Assembly (NCBI GenBank): GCA_947164985.1
Contig: CAMUYI010000002.1
Location: forward strand, 62,001-126,000
Origin: an uncultured Bacteroidales bacterium
GTDB taxonomy: Bacteria; Bacteroidota; Bacteroidia; Bacteroidales; Paludibacteraceae
Direction of reading: 5' to 3'
DNA length: 64,000 nucleotides
Below the pieces are notes generated by a model. It saw nothing but the letters and a program-made list of their open reading frames with translations, did no database searches and was not told where the DNA came from. Positions within the stretch are counted from its first letter, which is position 1. Each line of letters starts with the position of its first letter. Shown piece by piece: positions 34,512 through 44,437 of this stretch. The position numbers were made by a program, and so were the translations under genes.

Positions 34512-35068
34512 TGGCGAAAATTACACCAGAAGATAAGGCTCAACTAAAGCAGTTCATAAAGACTCTGAAAGCAAATAATGCAGAACTGGCACAGAGTTAT
34601 AAGATGATCATGCGTAAATTATGGTTGCAATACGCATATCTCATTTTGTGGATTGTGTCAATAGTCTTTATGCAACTCTATCTGAAGAATCTGTATGGCG
34701 CAATTATAATTTTTGTCGAAAGTTGTATGTTCTTTTTAATATTAAGTGTGAATCATAAGATATCCTTAAAACCATTAATCGCTCAATACAGGAAAACGTA
34801 TAAAGAGGCTTTGCTGACATTTGATGGCCTTTTAAAGTTGGTAGATTGGGAGGCGTATCGCAAGCGGCAATTGTATCAAGATACAGATGAGAGAGTAGAA
34901 GAGGCAATTGATGGTTTTTTGAGGCACGCCAGAAAGAGAGTATCACCGGCATATTCGGACGTGTTTGATGCGTTACTATTAGCACAAATGCTTATGCGTT
35001 ATGTTATTTATGTATGGGCAGTTGTAATACTATATCGAGAGTTAATCAATGTCATTCATGGCATATGA
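34511..35068 (+). CDS. Membrane protein partner of the GTPase
   Basis: A 185-residue protein with two adjacent membrane helices (about 38-58 and 61-80), a soluble helical middle and a third hydrophobic helix near the C terminus (about 157-177). No family is recognised. Coupled translation with the GTPase suggests a membrane effector controlled by GTP binding, by analogy to other two-gene switch-plus-membrane systems. Confidence 0.7.
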   Translation: MAKITPEDKAQLKQFIKTLKANNAELAQSYKMIMRKLWLQYAYLILWIVSIVFMQLYLKNLYGAIIIFVESCMFFLILSVNHKISLKPLIAQYRKTYKEALLTFDGLLKLVDWEAYRKRQLYQDTDERVEEAIDGFLRHARKRVSPAYSDVFDALLLAQMLMRYVIYVWAVVILYRELINVIHGI

Positions 35069-35196
35069 TGAAAAAAAATTGATATACGCCTTGCGTCGCA
35101 TGACACATGCCGGGACGTGCGAAACGAAAATAGACGGAACAACATAACCGGAAATATAGAAGTGGAACAAATGAGCGAATAAGTTAATTTGTAATT

Positions 35197-35604
35197 ATGA
35201 CAAAAAAATACAATTATAAAGACCTGGAGGCATACAAAGAAGCAAAGATTCTTGTGCGAATGATATATTCTTTGTTGCAACGTTTCCCTACTAAAGAGGA
35301 AATGTATGCCCTCTGCGATCAACTCCGCAGGGCAGTTATCTCCGTTCCTTCCAATCTTGCGGAGGGTAGTGGACGCTATTCTGTTAAGGAACAATTACAT
35401 TTTATTGAAATCTCTTATGGATCTCTATTAGAAGTAGAATGTCAGCTTGATATTGCTCATGATATTAAATATATTTCAGATGATGAGTACTTGAGTGCTG
35501 AAAATCAAATCGGTAAGGTAGCATCATTGCTATCTGGTCTGCGTGGCAAGCGTTTATCCCCAAACCCTCAATCCCTCTCATCCTCTAATCCTCTCATCCT
35601 CTAA
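35197..35604 (+). CDS. Four-helix-bundle (S23-like) protein
   Basis: A 135-residue paralogue of the 24873 product (YNYKDLEAYKEAKILV, ALCDQLRRAVISVPSNLAEG, LHFIEISYGSLLEVECQL). The C terminus runs into a simple repeat (CCTCTCATCCTCTAAT). It lies 10 bases before the GT-C-like membrane protein gene, the same layout as the truncated copy at 25.3 kb. Confidence 0.85.
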   Translation: MTKKYNYKDLEAYKEAKILVRMIYSLLQRFPTKEEMYALCDQLRRAVISVPSNLAEGSGRYSVKEQLHFIEISYGSLLEVECQLDIAHDIKYISDDEYLSAENQIGKVASLLSGLRGKRLSPNPQSLSSSNPLIL

Positions 35605-35614
35605 TCCTTTCAAA

Positions 35615-37213
35615 ATGCAACAGCAAAATAACAACACATATAATCAACCACCGATGGGGCAGATGATGCCGCCACGGCAAATGGGAATGCCTCCGCAGAT
35701 GGGAGCACCGCGTCCGCGAGGATGGCGAGAGCGGTGGATGCAGCGTTTCGGTATGGTCGGACAAATGCCGCGTGCGAAGGAACTGACTATCCCAAACTGG
35801 ATAACTGGAAAGTCGATAGTGTTCTTCTTTATATCCATGTTTGCGTGCTGGGGAGCATTTGGATTCGTACCGGATTTTGCATTGTGGATGGTAGCAGTAC
35901 TTTCGGTAGTACTTTTCTTCTATGGCAGTTCAGCGATGTCTAAAAGTTGGTCGCATAAAAATGCAAAGACATTTATTCGCAATATTTTTGTAGCTGGTTT
36001 TGTTCTCCGTTTCATATGGGTACTCTATTGCTATTTTATCTTCAATCCCGAATATTATGGTTCTCCCGTAGGAGATAGAGCGGACGTAGAGTGGTATATG
36101 CCATTTGCAAAAGATATAACGCAATGGTTCCTTGGAGATTCGAAATTCTCATTATCAGAAATCATAGATAATAATGGTTCTGCGATAGACGATGTGGGGT
36201 ACCCGATGTGGCTGAGTATCGTTTATCTAATCTTTGGAATGGATAATGATACATTTATTCCATTTGTCATCAAATGTATAATCGGAGCATATTGTGCTAT
36301 CAGTATATATCATGTAGCCAAAAGACACTTTGGAGAAGGCGCAGCACGTATGGCAGCAATCTTTGTATGTGTCAACCCGAATATGATTTACTGGTGCGGG
36401 TGTATGTTTAAAGAGGCGGAAATGGTATTCCTTGTGTGTTTAGCCGTGGATAATTTTGACCGAGTATTAAATTCCGGACAAAAATACACCTTCAAAAATC
36501 TATTGCCGGGCATGTCGGCTGCATTTGCACTGATGTTTTTTCGTTCAGCATTAGGAATTGTCATTTTCCTTGCGGTATTTGCACATATTGTAATGGCATC
36601 GCAGCGCGTGATGAGTACAGGAAAGAAAGTGTTAGCCGGAGTTCTGGTTGCCGGAGTCTTGGCTGTTTCGATGGGAGATCGCATTCGAACACAGTCTCGC
36701 GAGTTATTAGAAGAAGCCCGGTCGGATAAACAACAAACAAATATGGAGTGGCGAGGAGAGCGGGCAGGAGGAAACTCATTCGCGAAATATGCAGGAGCTG
36801 CAGTGTTTGCTCCTTTGATTTTCACGATCCCATTTCCGACGTTTAATCAAGCAGAGTCTGGGCAATTGTTACAGGTCCAGTTATCTGGTGGAAGTTATAT
36901 TAAGAACCTTTTCTCATTCTTTGTAATCATAGTTATGCTGATGATGCTGATTAGCGGCGAATGGCGAAGACACGTGTTTATATTGGCTTATACGGTAGGG
37001 TATCATATAATACTCGTGATGTCCAACTTTGCGCAATCCGGGCGATTCCACATGCCTGTATGGCCCATGCTAATGCTGTTTGCAGCGTATGGCATACAGG
37101 TGGCGAAGACTAATGCAAGATTACGGAAATGGTTCCCAATTGTGTTAGTGATAGAGGTGGCGATATGTTTGGTATGGAACTGGTTTAAGTTAAAAGGAAG
37201 GGGAATGATTTAG
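35615..37213 (+). CDS. Multi-spanning membrane protein, GT-C-like glycosyltransferase or polymerase
   Basis: A 532-residue protein with a low-complexity, Gln/Pro/Met-rich cytoplasmic N terminus (about residues 1-40) and some ten membrane helices. An early loop with DRADVEWYMPFAKDI, and NPNMIYWCGCMFKEAEMVF, resembles GT-C fold enzymes (ArnT/PMT or O-antigen polymerase types). The start is set at MQQQNNNTYNQ because the same N terminus occurs as a fragment at 25266. Likely part of the polysaccharide locus; the exact activity cannot be read. Confidence 0.7.
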   Translation: MQQQNNNTYNQPPMGQMMPPRQMGMPPQMGAPRPRGWRERWMQRFGMVGQMPRAKELTIPNWITGKSIVFFFISMFACWGAFGFVPDFALWMVAVLSVVLFFYGSSAMSKSWSHKNAKTFIRNIFVAGFVLRFIWVLYCYFIFNPEYYGSPVGDRADVEWYMPFAKDITQWFLGDSKFSLSEIIDNNGSAIDDVGYPMWLSIVYLIFGMDNDTFIPFVIKCIIGAYCAISIYHVAKRHFGEGAARMAAIFVCVNPNMIYWCGCMFKEAEMVFLVCLAVDNFDRVLNSGQKYTFKNLLPGMSAAFALMFFRSALGIVIFLAVFAHIVMASQRVMSTGKKVLAGVLVAGVLAVSMGDRIRTQSRELLEEARSDKQQTNMEWRGERAGGNSFAKYAGAAVFAPLIFTIPFPTFNQAESGQLLQVQLSGGSYIKNLFSFFVIIVMLMMLISGEWRRHVFILAYTVGYHIILVMSNFAQSGRFHMPVWPMLMLFAAYGIQVAKTNARLRKWFPIVLVIEVAICLVWNWFKLKGRGMI

Positions 37214-37251
37214 GAGATGTCTAATACATCCGATTTATAATAGGTAATAAA

Positions 37252-40200
37252 ATGGGTGAATTGATAACAGGTATATTAGGAAGTGTGATTGCAACGGCGA
37301 TAACCGGTGCACCTGTTGGTTTATACAAGTATATACAAGCCAATAAGACCATCGAGGAACTGATGAGGAAAGCGTTTGAAAATGCTGTTAGAAAGTACTT
37401 CCAAGATGATTTACAAAAGGATAAGGTTATATATCATGATACTCAAAAATACATAGAGTTGCTCAAGGAAGAACTATCTACGGGTCCAATTAACTTAGAA
37501 GCAGAGAAGTATAAGAAATTGTACGCTTATTTTAAGGAAGAAATTGCAAGAAATCAAATTCTGACCAACTATGTTGAAACTGCCAAATTGGATGTTACTC
37601 AAGATTTAATCAACCAAAATGCGCAGGAAGTTAAACAGATAGTTGAAGGATATGCCGAAAGCATTATTTTGCATGAAAAAAATATTACAGAGATCCTTAG
37701 TCGAATATCTGATCTTTCGGAGTTGCCAACTTTTACATTAAAGCAAGACGAAGAACAAGAAGAGAAGAAAGAGGTCATTGCCCTTCCTGAGCATATATCA
37801 ATGCGAGCCGAATTAACAGATGCCCTTTGCGATAAACTTAAAGATAATAAAGTAGTTCTATTATACGGAACGAGGCAGATAGGAAAGTCTACAGAGGCTA
37901 GGTTGATCGCACAACGAAACCAATCAGTAGTGATTGAATGTCGAAAAGCACCATCATTTCAGTTTGTGAAATCAGCTATTCATATTAATAGAGACAAGGC
38001 CTTAGTCGTGTTAGATAATCTGTCCACAGAATATGTGGAGGATACCATTCAATACATAGCAGCAGACCCATTAGAAGGGCGATTTGTGATTACAACAAGC
38101 GAACCATTTGATGTAAATGTGGTGAATTTTAAGGTTCCGACACTATACCAACAGGAGTTGCCTTGTCTATCAGAAAACGAGTTTACGGAATTAGTTGAGA
38201 CTTATAGCCCTGCAATTGACATACAACCAGTGGTAGCATTATGCGCAAATCATCATCCAATATTAGCACAAATAGCGTGTCAGTATTTGCAGTCGCGGAA
38301 TTGGCAATATGATTTATCGGATTTAGAAAAAATAGTCAAAGGAGAACATCTAAACGTATTGCGAAGCAAGGTGAGCAAAATGCTTGCTGAATTGCCGAAT
38401 GATGAATGTCGGAGATTGTTAAATAGAATCTTGCTCTTCCTGATGCCGTTTACGGAAAAAGAAGTTATAGAGTTGGCAAATGTGGAACCGATTATTTCGC
38501 AGCCACAATTGCGTTTTGAACAGCTAAAATCGAGTTGGTTGTTCAAAGTAGATGACTATCATTATAAAGTTTCGCCATATTTAAAAATGTCCTGGCAACC
38601 AGACATTGCTCAGAAAGAGAGAGTAATATGTAATAGTTATCTTGGCCATAAGATATTAGCGAAGAAGAATATATCAGATATTGAGGCAGTACAAGCCATC
38701 ACATACTATATCAATGCAGAACAGTATGATATGGCAGGATGTATATATGTGAAGGCGTTGACTACGGAGATGAATCAGATTTCCGAGAGAAGCGTTTTAT
38801 ATATCTTATGGATAGGGGTTAAATTACCCCAAGGGATGACACCTCGTATGCGATATATAGTACGTGTGGCACAGCTTTTAGGATTGAAGAAATTATCTAA
38901 AGAACGTCAAGATTGGCTATATGCGGAATTGATGAAGATTGTTGATGTAGAAGGTATAGCAATGCCTAATGTCGCGTTGGTTTATAGGATGATGTCTTCA
39001 ATATGTTTCTTCCGTGAAGATGTATATAACGGTTTGCGATATTATAGATTGGGTTCTCCGTTAACCATCGATACATCAGTAGAAGAGGATGCCACTACAC
39101 TGAAACTATCAGAAGAAGTGGAGCGATATATGCAATCTGGGCTATGGTTTATGCTGATGCAGATAAGTGATTTAGATAAGTACGATGAATGGTTAAAGAC
39201 ATTTAAGGATACGAAACAGGGCGGTTCCCCGATGTTGCCAGTAGATTATACCGGATGTTATTTTTTCGTATGGCGTATAGTTGATAGATATAATAATGAG
39301 CTGACATTTGATGAGAAGATAGCGTTACTAAATCAACTAATGGCTAAGGCTAAGGATTACGGTATAGCGGCATTGGAAATCATGATACAATTCAAGAAGC
39401 TGGAATTGTACCGAAGCGCGAGAAAATATGAAGAGATGCAATCCATATATGAATCTAATATGGATTTGTATAAAGATAATCCCTTGGCTATATTGGTATT
39501 TAATGCATCAATGGGATATGCTTATTTTCAAGAAAGAGATGCTGCAAAGTACGCAATAAGTAAGGAATATCTAGAAAAGGCGTTGTACTGTACAGAAGAA
39601 GATATATTACCTTCAGAACGTTTGCATGTAATTGCAATTATATCCTATATACAATCAAACGAAGATACGCAATTAGCACTTCAAACAATGCAAAGCGCAT
39701 ATGACTACGTACAAGAACCACAACATTTTGTCGATCCATATGCGTTGTATGAGGCTAAAGGTGAGTTGGTACATGCAAAATGGTTAGCGGGAGATAAAGA
39801 GGGTGCAGTACGTGATATGTCGAATTGTATAGAGTTTGTGTTGGAGGATCTGTTCACCGATTCCCCATTTGCAAAGACATATCTGTGTAAATGCGATTGT
39901 GCAATCGTTAGTTATCATAGCGAACTTCTTAACGTTCCTTTAGAGGCTGACAAGGCATCTCCTTTTGCAGGAATGTACACAGAATTGAACGATACCGGTT
40001 TAGATGATGAATATACTACAAAAAGAATCTTAACGACAACAGTCCTCATGTATATGTTGTGCAAAGAGTTGAAAATCGAGGATCTGAAGGAGAAATGGAT
40101 GTATAAGACGATAGAGTATCAAAAGAAAGAAGCATTTGTGTCGGTGGAGCATGGTATTATGCAAACGATGTATCCAGATCTTTTGCGGAAGGGAGATATA

Positions 40201-40854
40201 GATAATGCAATATACGTATGTAAGATTTCCCGTCAAGCAATGGATATAGCAAGGAAAGAAAATGAGACGCTACAAAATACAGAAACATTATTTTTGTTAT
40301 TACAGCTGATGCCTTTGCTGTTATTGGCGGAACGAAAGATAATATCGGATAATGATTATCATATATATAATAGGGTAGAAGATTTATTTGAGGACTTAGG
40401 CGAAGCCAAGACAGAGAAAGTAACAACAGCACAACGACTTTTACAGCAGCCAATATCAGAAATGAATGCGGCGTTATATCATAATTTTGACGGGTGCAAA
40501 GATTTTCCATTGTATCAGGTAGCAAGCGCATTGATGTTGATAAATGAAGAGACTCCCATACAACATGCCTATGTGTCTATGTGTAGTACTGTAAAAGAGA
40601 TTCTTCCACAATGTGATAAATATTATAAACATGAGATGAATTGGGTGTTCGATGAATTTGTGGAAGGGTATTGGGAAAGAAAAATTCAATCTAGGCCAGA
40701 AGTGTTTGAGGACATGGCTCACTTTAGAAATAAAGGAATAACAGTGATTGAAAAGGAACAAGATAATAAGGCAAAGAAATATTTGTCGGTGATATATCAC
40801 CATATTAAAAATTTGAATGTGCCATCTCATATAGAAGATTGGTTATTAGAATAG
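37252..40854 (+). CDS. STAND-type NTPase with helical repeats (Avs-like candidate)
   Basis: A 1200-residue protein. Residues 1-30 contain a hydrophobic helix (ITGILGSVIATAITGAPVG), then a helical N-terminal domain to about 170. The NTPase has LYGTRQIGKST (about 203-213) and ALVVLDNLS (about 249-257) with a winged-helix region to about 440. The remaining 700 residues are helical-hairpin repeats like TPRs. This three-part layout fits STAND sensors such as Avs, whose repeats bind phage proteins and whose N-terminal domain is the effector. Here the effector would be the membrane/helical N terminus, of no known type. Confidence 0.75.
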   Translation: MGELITGILGSVIATAITGAPVGLYKYIQANKTIEELMRKAFENAVRKYFQDDLQKDKVIYHDTQKYIELLKEELSTGPINLEAEKYKKLYAYFKEEIARNQILTNYVETAKLDVTQDLINQNAQEVKQIVEGYAESIILHEKNITEILSRISDLSELPTFTLKQDEEQEEKKEVIALPEHISMRAELTDALCDKLKDNKVVLLYGTRQIGKSTEARLIAQRNQSVVIECRKAPSFQFVKSAIHINRDKALVVLDNLSTEYVEDTIQYIAADPLEGRFVITTSEPFDVNVVNFKVPTLYQQELPCLSENEFTELVETYSPAIDIQPVVALCANHHPILAQIACQYLQSRNWQYDLSDLEKIVKGEHLNVLRSKVSKMLAELPNDECRRLLNRILLFLMPFTEKEVIELANVEPIISQPQLRFEQLKSSWLFKVDDYHYKVSPYLKMSWQPDIAQKERVICNSYLGHKILAKKNISDIEAVQAITYYINAEQYDMAGCIYVKALTTEMNQISERSVLYILWIGVKLPQGMTPRMRYIVRVAQLLGLKKLSKERQDWLYAELMKIVDVEGIAMPNVALVYRMMSSICFFREDVYNGLRYYRLGSPLTIDTSVEEDATTLKLSEEVERYMQSGLWFMLMQISDLDKYDEWLKTFKDTKQGGSPMLPVDYTGCYFFVWRIVDRYNNELTFDEKIALLNQLMAKAKDYGIAALEIMIQFKKLELYRSARKYEEMQSIYESNMDLYKDNPLAILVFNASMGYAYFQERDAAKYAISKEYLEKALYCTEEDILPSERLHVIAIISYIQSNEDTQLALQTMQSAYDYVQEPQHFVDPYALYEAKGELVHAKWLAGDKEGAVRDMSNCIEFVLEDLFTDSPFAKTYLCKCDCAIVSYHSELLNVPLEADKASPFAGMYTELNDTGLDDEYTTKRILTTTVLMYMLCKELKIEDLKEKWMYKTIEYQKKEAFVSVEHGIMQTMYPDLLRKGDIDNAIYVCKISRQAMDIARKENETLQNTETLFLLLQLMPLLLLAERKIISDNDYHIYNRVEDLFEDLGEAKTEKVTTAQRLLQQPISEMNAALYHNFDGCKDFPLYQVASALMLINEETPIQHAYVSMCSTVKEILPQCDKYYKHEMNWVFDEFVEGYWERKIQSRPEVFEDMAHFRNKGITVIEKEQDNKAKKYLSVIYHHIKNLNVPSHIEDWLLE

Positions 40855-40865
40855 AAAGCAAAGTT

Positions 40866-42050
40866 ATGAAGACGATACTTTTGGTTTTTGGAACGAGACC
40901 GGAGGCGATAAAGATGGCGCCGTTGGTGAAGAAATTGCAATCGCTGCCGGAGCAGTTCAAGACGGTGGTGGCAGTGACGGGACAGCATCGGCAGATGCTT
41001 GATCAGGTGCTGCGGATATTTAACATCGTGCCGGATTATGATCTGAACATCATGCAAGCCAATCAGGACCTGTACGACGTGACGAGTCGGGTGCTGGTAG
41101 GCATGCGGGATGTGCTCAAAGAGGTACAGCCGGATGTGGTACTGGTGCATGGAGACACGACGACGAGTACTGCTGCGGCGTTGGCTGCGTTCTATCAGCA
41201 GATACCGGTGGGGCATGTGGAAGCCGGGTTGCGGACAGGGAACATCTACAGTCCCTGGCCGGAGGAGATGAACCGACTGATGACGGGACGAATTGCGACG
41301 TATCATTTTGCTCCGACTCCGTTGGCGAAGGCTAATTTAGTCAAAGAGAACGTTTCGGAGGAGCGGATCCTTGTGACGGGAAACACGGTGATAGATGCAC
41401 TGTATATGGTGGTGGATAAGATTAAGAATGATGCGGCGTTGCAGGAACAGTTGCGCGGGGTGCTGAAGGAGGCAGGATATGACACAACGCGGTTGGATGG
41501 GAGTAGGCGATTGGTGCTGATAACTGGACACCGGAGGGAGAACTTCGGGGACGGGTTTATCAGTATGTGTACGGCTATTCGGGATTTGGCAGCGAAGTAT
41601 CCGGAGGTGGATTTTGTATATCCGATGCACCTCAATCCTAACGTCCGAAAACCAATCAAAGAGGTTTTCGGAGACCTTAATTTAAATTTGAAATTTGAAA
41701 CTCGAAATCCTAAATATAAAAATCTATTTCTAATAGATCCTCTCGAGTATTTGAGTTTCGTATATCTTATGGAACAAAGCACTATTGTGCTGACGGATTC
41801 GGGAGGGATACAGGAAGAGGCTCCGGGATTGGGTAAGCCGGTACTGGTGATGCGCGATACGACGGAACGTCCGGAGGCGTTGGAGTCCGGGACGGTACAC
41901 CTCGTTGGAACGAACTACGATAAGATCGTGAATGAGGTAAGTACGTTGCTGGATGATGCGGAGGCGTATCGGAAGATGAGTCAAGCGGTTAATCCTTATG
42001 GAGATGGGGCTGCATGTAAACGTATTGCTACGTTTCTTGCAGAGGTGTAA
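40866..42050 (+). CDS. wecB: UDP-N-acetylglucosamine 2-epimerase (non-hydrolysing)
   Basis: A 394-residue WecB-family enzyme that makes UDP-ManNAc for surface polysaccharide. VFGTRPEAIKMAPL (near 6-19), TGQHRQMLD, HVEAGLRTGN, ITGHRRENFG and LTDSGGIQEEAPGLGKPVLVMRDTTERPEAL are all present. ATG chosen at 40866 (an upstream ATG at 40839 overlaps the STAND gene). Residues of about 274-290 (NLNLKFETRNPKYKNLF) are an AT-rich extra segment not expected in the family, encoded by repeat-like DNA (TTTAAATTTGAAATTTGAAA). Confidence 0.9.
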   Translation: MKTILLVFGTRPEAIKMAPLVKKLQSLPEQFKTVVAVTGQHRQMLDQVLRIFNIVPDYDLNIMQANQDLYDVTSRVLVGMRDVLKEVQPDVVLVHGDTTTSTAAALAAFYQQIPVGHVEAGLRTGNIYSPWPEEMNRLMTGRIATYHFAPTPLAKANLVKENVSEERILVTGNTVIDALYMVVDKIKNDAALQEQLRGVLKEAGYDTTRLDGSRRLVLITGHRRENFGDGFISMCTAIRDLAAKYPEVDFVYPMHLNPNVRKPIKEVFGDLNLNLKFETRNPKYKNLFLIDPLEYLSFVYLMEQSTIVLTDSGGIQEEAPGLGKPVLVMRDTTERPEALESGTVHLVGTNYDKIVNEVSTLLDDAEAYRKMSQAVNPYGDGAACKRIATFLAEV

Positions 42051-42079
42051 AGTGTTAAGTGTAGGGCGGGTGTAAAGAA

Positions 42080-43054
42080 ATGAAGAACTTGTATATCATC
42101 GGAAATGGATTTGATATCCATCATAATATGCCGACTTCATATAAGGCATTCTATAGATGGCTTCATGAAAAGTCATACTATCACGTGCTTACTTTGATTG
42201 AGAAGATATATGGGTGCGCGGATGCAACATGGTGGAACGATTTTGAGAATAGTTTAGGAGAGATGGAGATGTATGATTACGCTCAAAATCAGACTCGCGA
42301 AAATTACCCAAACTTTTCCAGTGATGAGTTTCGTGATGCTGACTGGTATGATGCGGAGTATAGTGCTGAAAATGAATTTGATGAGATGCTTCGAGCCGTA
42401 AAAGGAAGTTTTACGGAGTGGATAGAATCATTGCCTCCAGCCGATGAGAAAATGAAGATTCCTATTGTGAAATCAGACTCCTATTTTATTACGTTCAACT
42501 ATACCCTAACGTTAGAGAAATTGTATCGCATTCCTGCAAACCAAATTTGGCATATTCATGGACAAGTTAATGGCTCGGATGAATATATTTTGGGGCATGG
42601 AAAGAGTCGCAGTGTGTTAGAGAAAGAACTATTAGATAAAGAACCATCTTCGGATCCATCGAGTAGTCCGGAAGAAATAGAGGAATTCTATAGAGATAAT
42701 TCAGATTTTATATTTGACAGAGTCAAAGATACGGTATTGCAAAATGTAGCCTCTATTCAAAAGCCAGTTCAAGATATTATACAGGTAAATGCGGCACGAT
42801 TTGAAGCATTGAAAGATGTGGAGAAGATAATAATATATGGTCATTCGCTATGCGGTATAGATATGCCGTATATTGAACGAATTATCAATAATTTGAGTAA
42901 TTTTGAAAAGGTGCGTTGGGAGATTACGTACTACAGTGAGCAAGATAAGACAAGGATTATAGATTTTATAAGAAAATATGCTATCCCGGAGTGTAATGTA
43001 GAGATGAAGCAATGGTCAGAGTTGCAAAATAAAGATCAATTGAGTTTGTGGTAA
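42080..43054 (+). CDS. AbiH-family abortive infection protein
   Basis: A 324-residue protein beginning KNLYIIGNGFDIHHNMPTSY, the signature of the AbiH family (IIGNGFD.. .TSY..F), with later FITFNYTLTLEKLY, IWHIHGQVNG and IIIYGHSLCGIDMPY, also typical. AbiH proteins block phage development after infection by an unknown route. It follows wecB by 29 bases and stands alone. Confidence 0.85.
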   Translation: MKNLYIIGNGFDIHHNMPTSYKAFYRWLHEKSYYHVLTLIEKIYGCADATWWNDFENSLGEMEMYDYAQNQTRENYPNFSSDEFRDADWYDAEYSAENEFDEMLRAVKGSFTEWIESLPPADEKMKIPIVKSDSYFITFNYTLTLEKLYRIPANQIWHIHGQVNGSDEYILGHGKSRSVLEKELLDKEPSSDPSSSPEEIEEFYRDNSDFIFDRVKDTVLQNVASIQKPVQDIIQVNAARFEALKDVEKIIIYGHSLCGIDMPYIERIINNLSNFEKVRWEITYYSEQDKTRIIDFIRKYAIPECNVEMKQWSELQNKDQLSLW

Positions 43055-43121
43055 TATGGCATAAGATGACATCATAATATGCGGATTTTATTGCAAAATA
43101 AAGAAAAAAAACATTTTTAAG

Positions 43122-43161
43122 TCCAAATACTTGTGTATTTGGATTTTTTTTTGTATCTTTG
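43122..43161 (+). promoter_or_regulatory. Palindromic promoter of ATPase pair C
   Basis: A 22-base perfect palindrome (arms TCCAAATAC and GTATTTGGA, centre TTGT; 43122-43143) has the -33 TTG (43131-43133) at its centre; after 20 bases comes TATCTTTG (43154-43161). The same layout is found at 57140. A repressor bound here would cover the -33 box. Confidence 0.75.
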
Positions 43162-43239
43162 CGCCCAAATTTATTGTGCGCATAGGTAGATACATGTATG
43201 CGCAGACACAAGCATATACAACGATCAAAATATAGAACA

Positions 43240-44436
43240 ATGAAACGCTTAATTATTCGTGCCATAGGGCCTTTGAAAGATGTAGATATTGCCTTGGGAC
43301 GGTTTAATGTTATAATCGGACTACAAAGTTCCGGTAAGAGTTGCGTTCTACGAATTGCCAGTTATTGTGCATGGGTGGAAAAGCAAATTCAACAATCTCA
43401 ATCTCCAACAATGTTTGAGATGGGTTCTGCTTTCATGGATATCCTATGTCGCTACCATAAGATGACTGAATATATACATGAAGATTCCTATATCCGATAT
43501 GAGACAGATACGATGTGGTTCGAATATAAACATAGAACAAAAACGCTTACTTTCTGTTGGAAAGATAAGGGGCACTTTGAATATCGTCTTCCTAAAATAT
43601 CTTACATCCCATCTGAACGCAATATTGTATCGCTCTTACCTAATTGGAAAAGCGAGGTAACTACCTATGATTGTGTACTTGATTTTATGAAAGAATGGGA
43701 TAGGGCGAGAAAGGTCATAGGAAAGACAAAAGAGATTTTTAATTTGCGTATGAATTATGCTTACGATAAATCGATAGAAGATGACTTAATCCAATTGCAA
43801 AACGGAAAGAATATTCATTTGACGAATGCATCGAGTGGTGTGCAATCCTTAGTACCTCTGGTTGTTCTTATCGATTATATCACTCGCCACATATATATGC
43901 AAGATGCTGCAGATGTGCTGAACCGAACAGAGGCAAAACGTGAGAAGATGGATCGTTTGGTGGATTTGTTGTATGCGAATATTAAGCAATCAAGCCTGGA
44001 ATCAATTCTCCCCGATTCGAAAGAGGATCATATAGTACGTCATAGCGGACGAGAATACCGATTTAGAAATGAGGTTGCCGCACAGAAGTTTAGCAGACTA
44101 GTTAATAATTATTTAAACTATCAACAGACTGATATTTACCTCGAGGAGCCTGAAAATAATCTATTTCCATCTACGCAATGCCAATTGGTAGATTGGTTAG
44201 ATGCTAAAACAAATCAGCGAATACATCCTATATCCGTGTTTTTGACAACACATAGTCCGTATGTGTTACGATATATGATGGATAAATCTCTTCGAGGTAA
44301 ACGATTCTTCTTTACCTATGAGGATCCAGAAGAAGAGGGGGTATATAAGGTAAAATCTCTTTCGTTGGAGGAAATTGAGCAAATCATAGCTAACGGAGTT
44401 GATATGTTTTATAATTACGAATCATATATTTCTTGA
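43240..44436 (+). CDS. OLD/AriA-like ABC-type ATPase, pair C
   Basis: A 398-residue ATPase paralogous to pair A: IGPLKDVDIALGRFNVIIG then LQSSGKS, SYIPSERNIVS, NASSGVQSLVP, Walker B IYLEEPENNLFP and TTHSPYVL. The start at 43240 is set by alignment with MKHLVIHNLGP of pair A. The partner gene, one base downstream, differs completely from that of pair A. PARIS-type systems (AriA + AriB) are the nearest known analogue in layout. Confidence 0.8.
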   Translation: MKRLIIRAIGPLKDVDIALGRFNVIIGLQSSGKSCVLRIASYCAWVEKQIQQSQSPTMFEMGSAFMDILCRYHKMTEYIHEDSYIRYETDTMWFEYKHRTKTLTFCWKDKGHFEYRLPKISYIPSERNIVSLLPNWKSEVTTYDCVLDFMKEWDRARKVIGKTKEIFNLRMNYAYDKSIEDDLIQLQNGKNIHLTNASSGVQSLVPLVVLIDYITRHIYMQDAADVLNRTEAKREKMDRLVDLLYANIKQSSLESILPDSKEDHIVRHSGREYRFRNEVAAQKFSRLVNNYLNYQQTDIYLEEPENNLFPSTQCQLVDWLDAKTNQRIHPISVFLTTHSPYVLRYMMDKSLRGKRFFFTYEDPEEEGVYKVKSLSLEEIEQIIANGVDMFYNYESYIS

Positions 44437-44437
44437 T

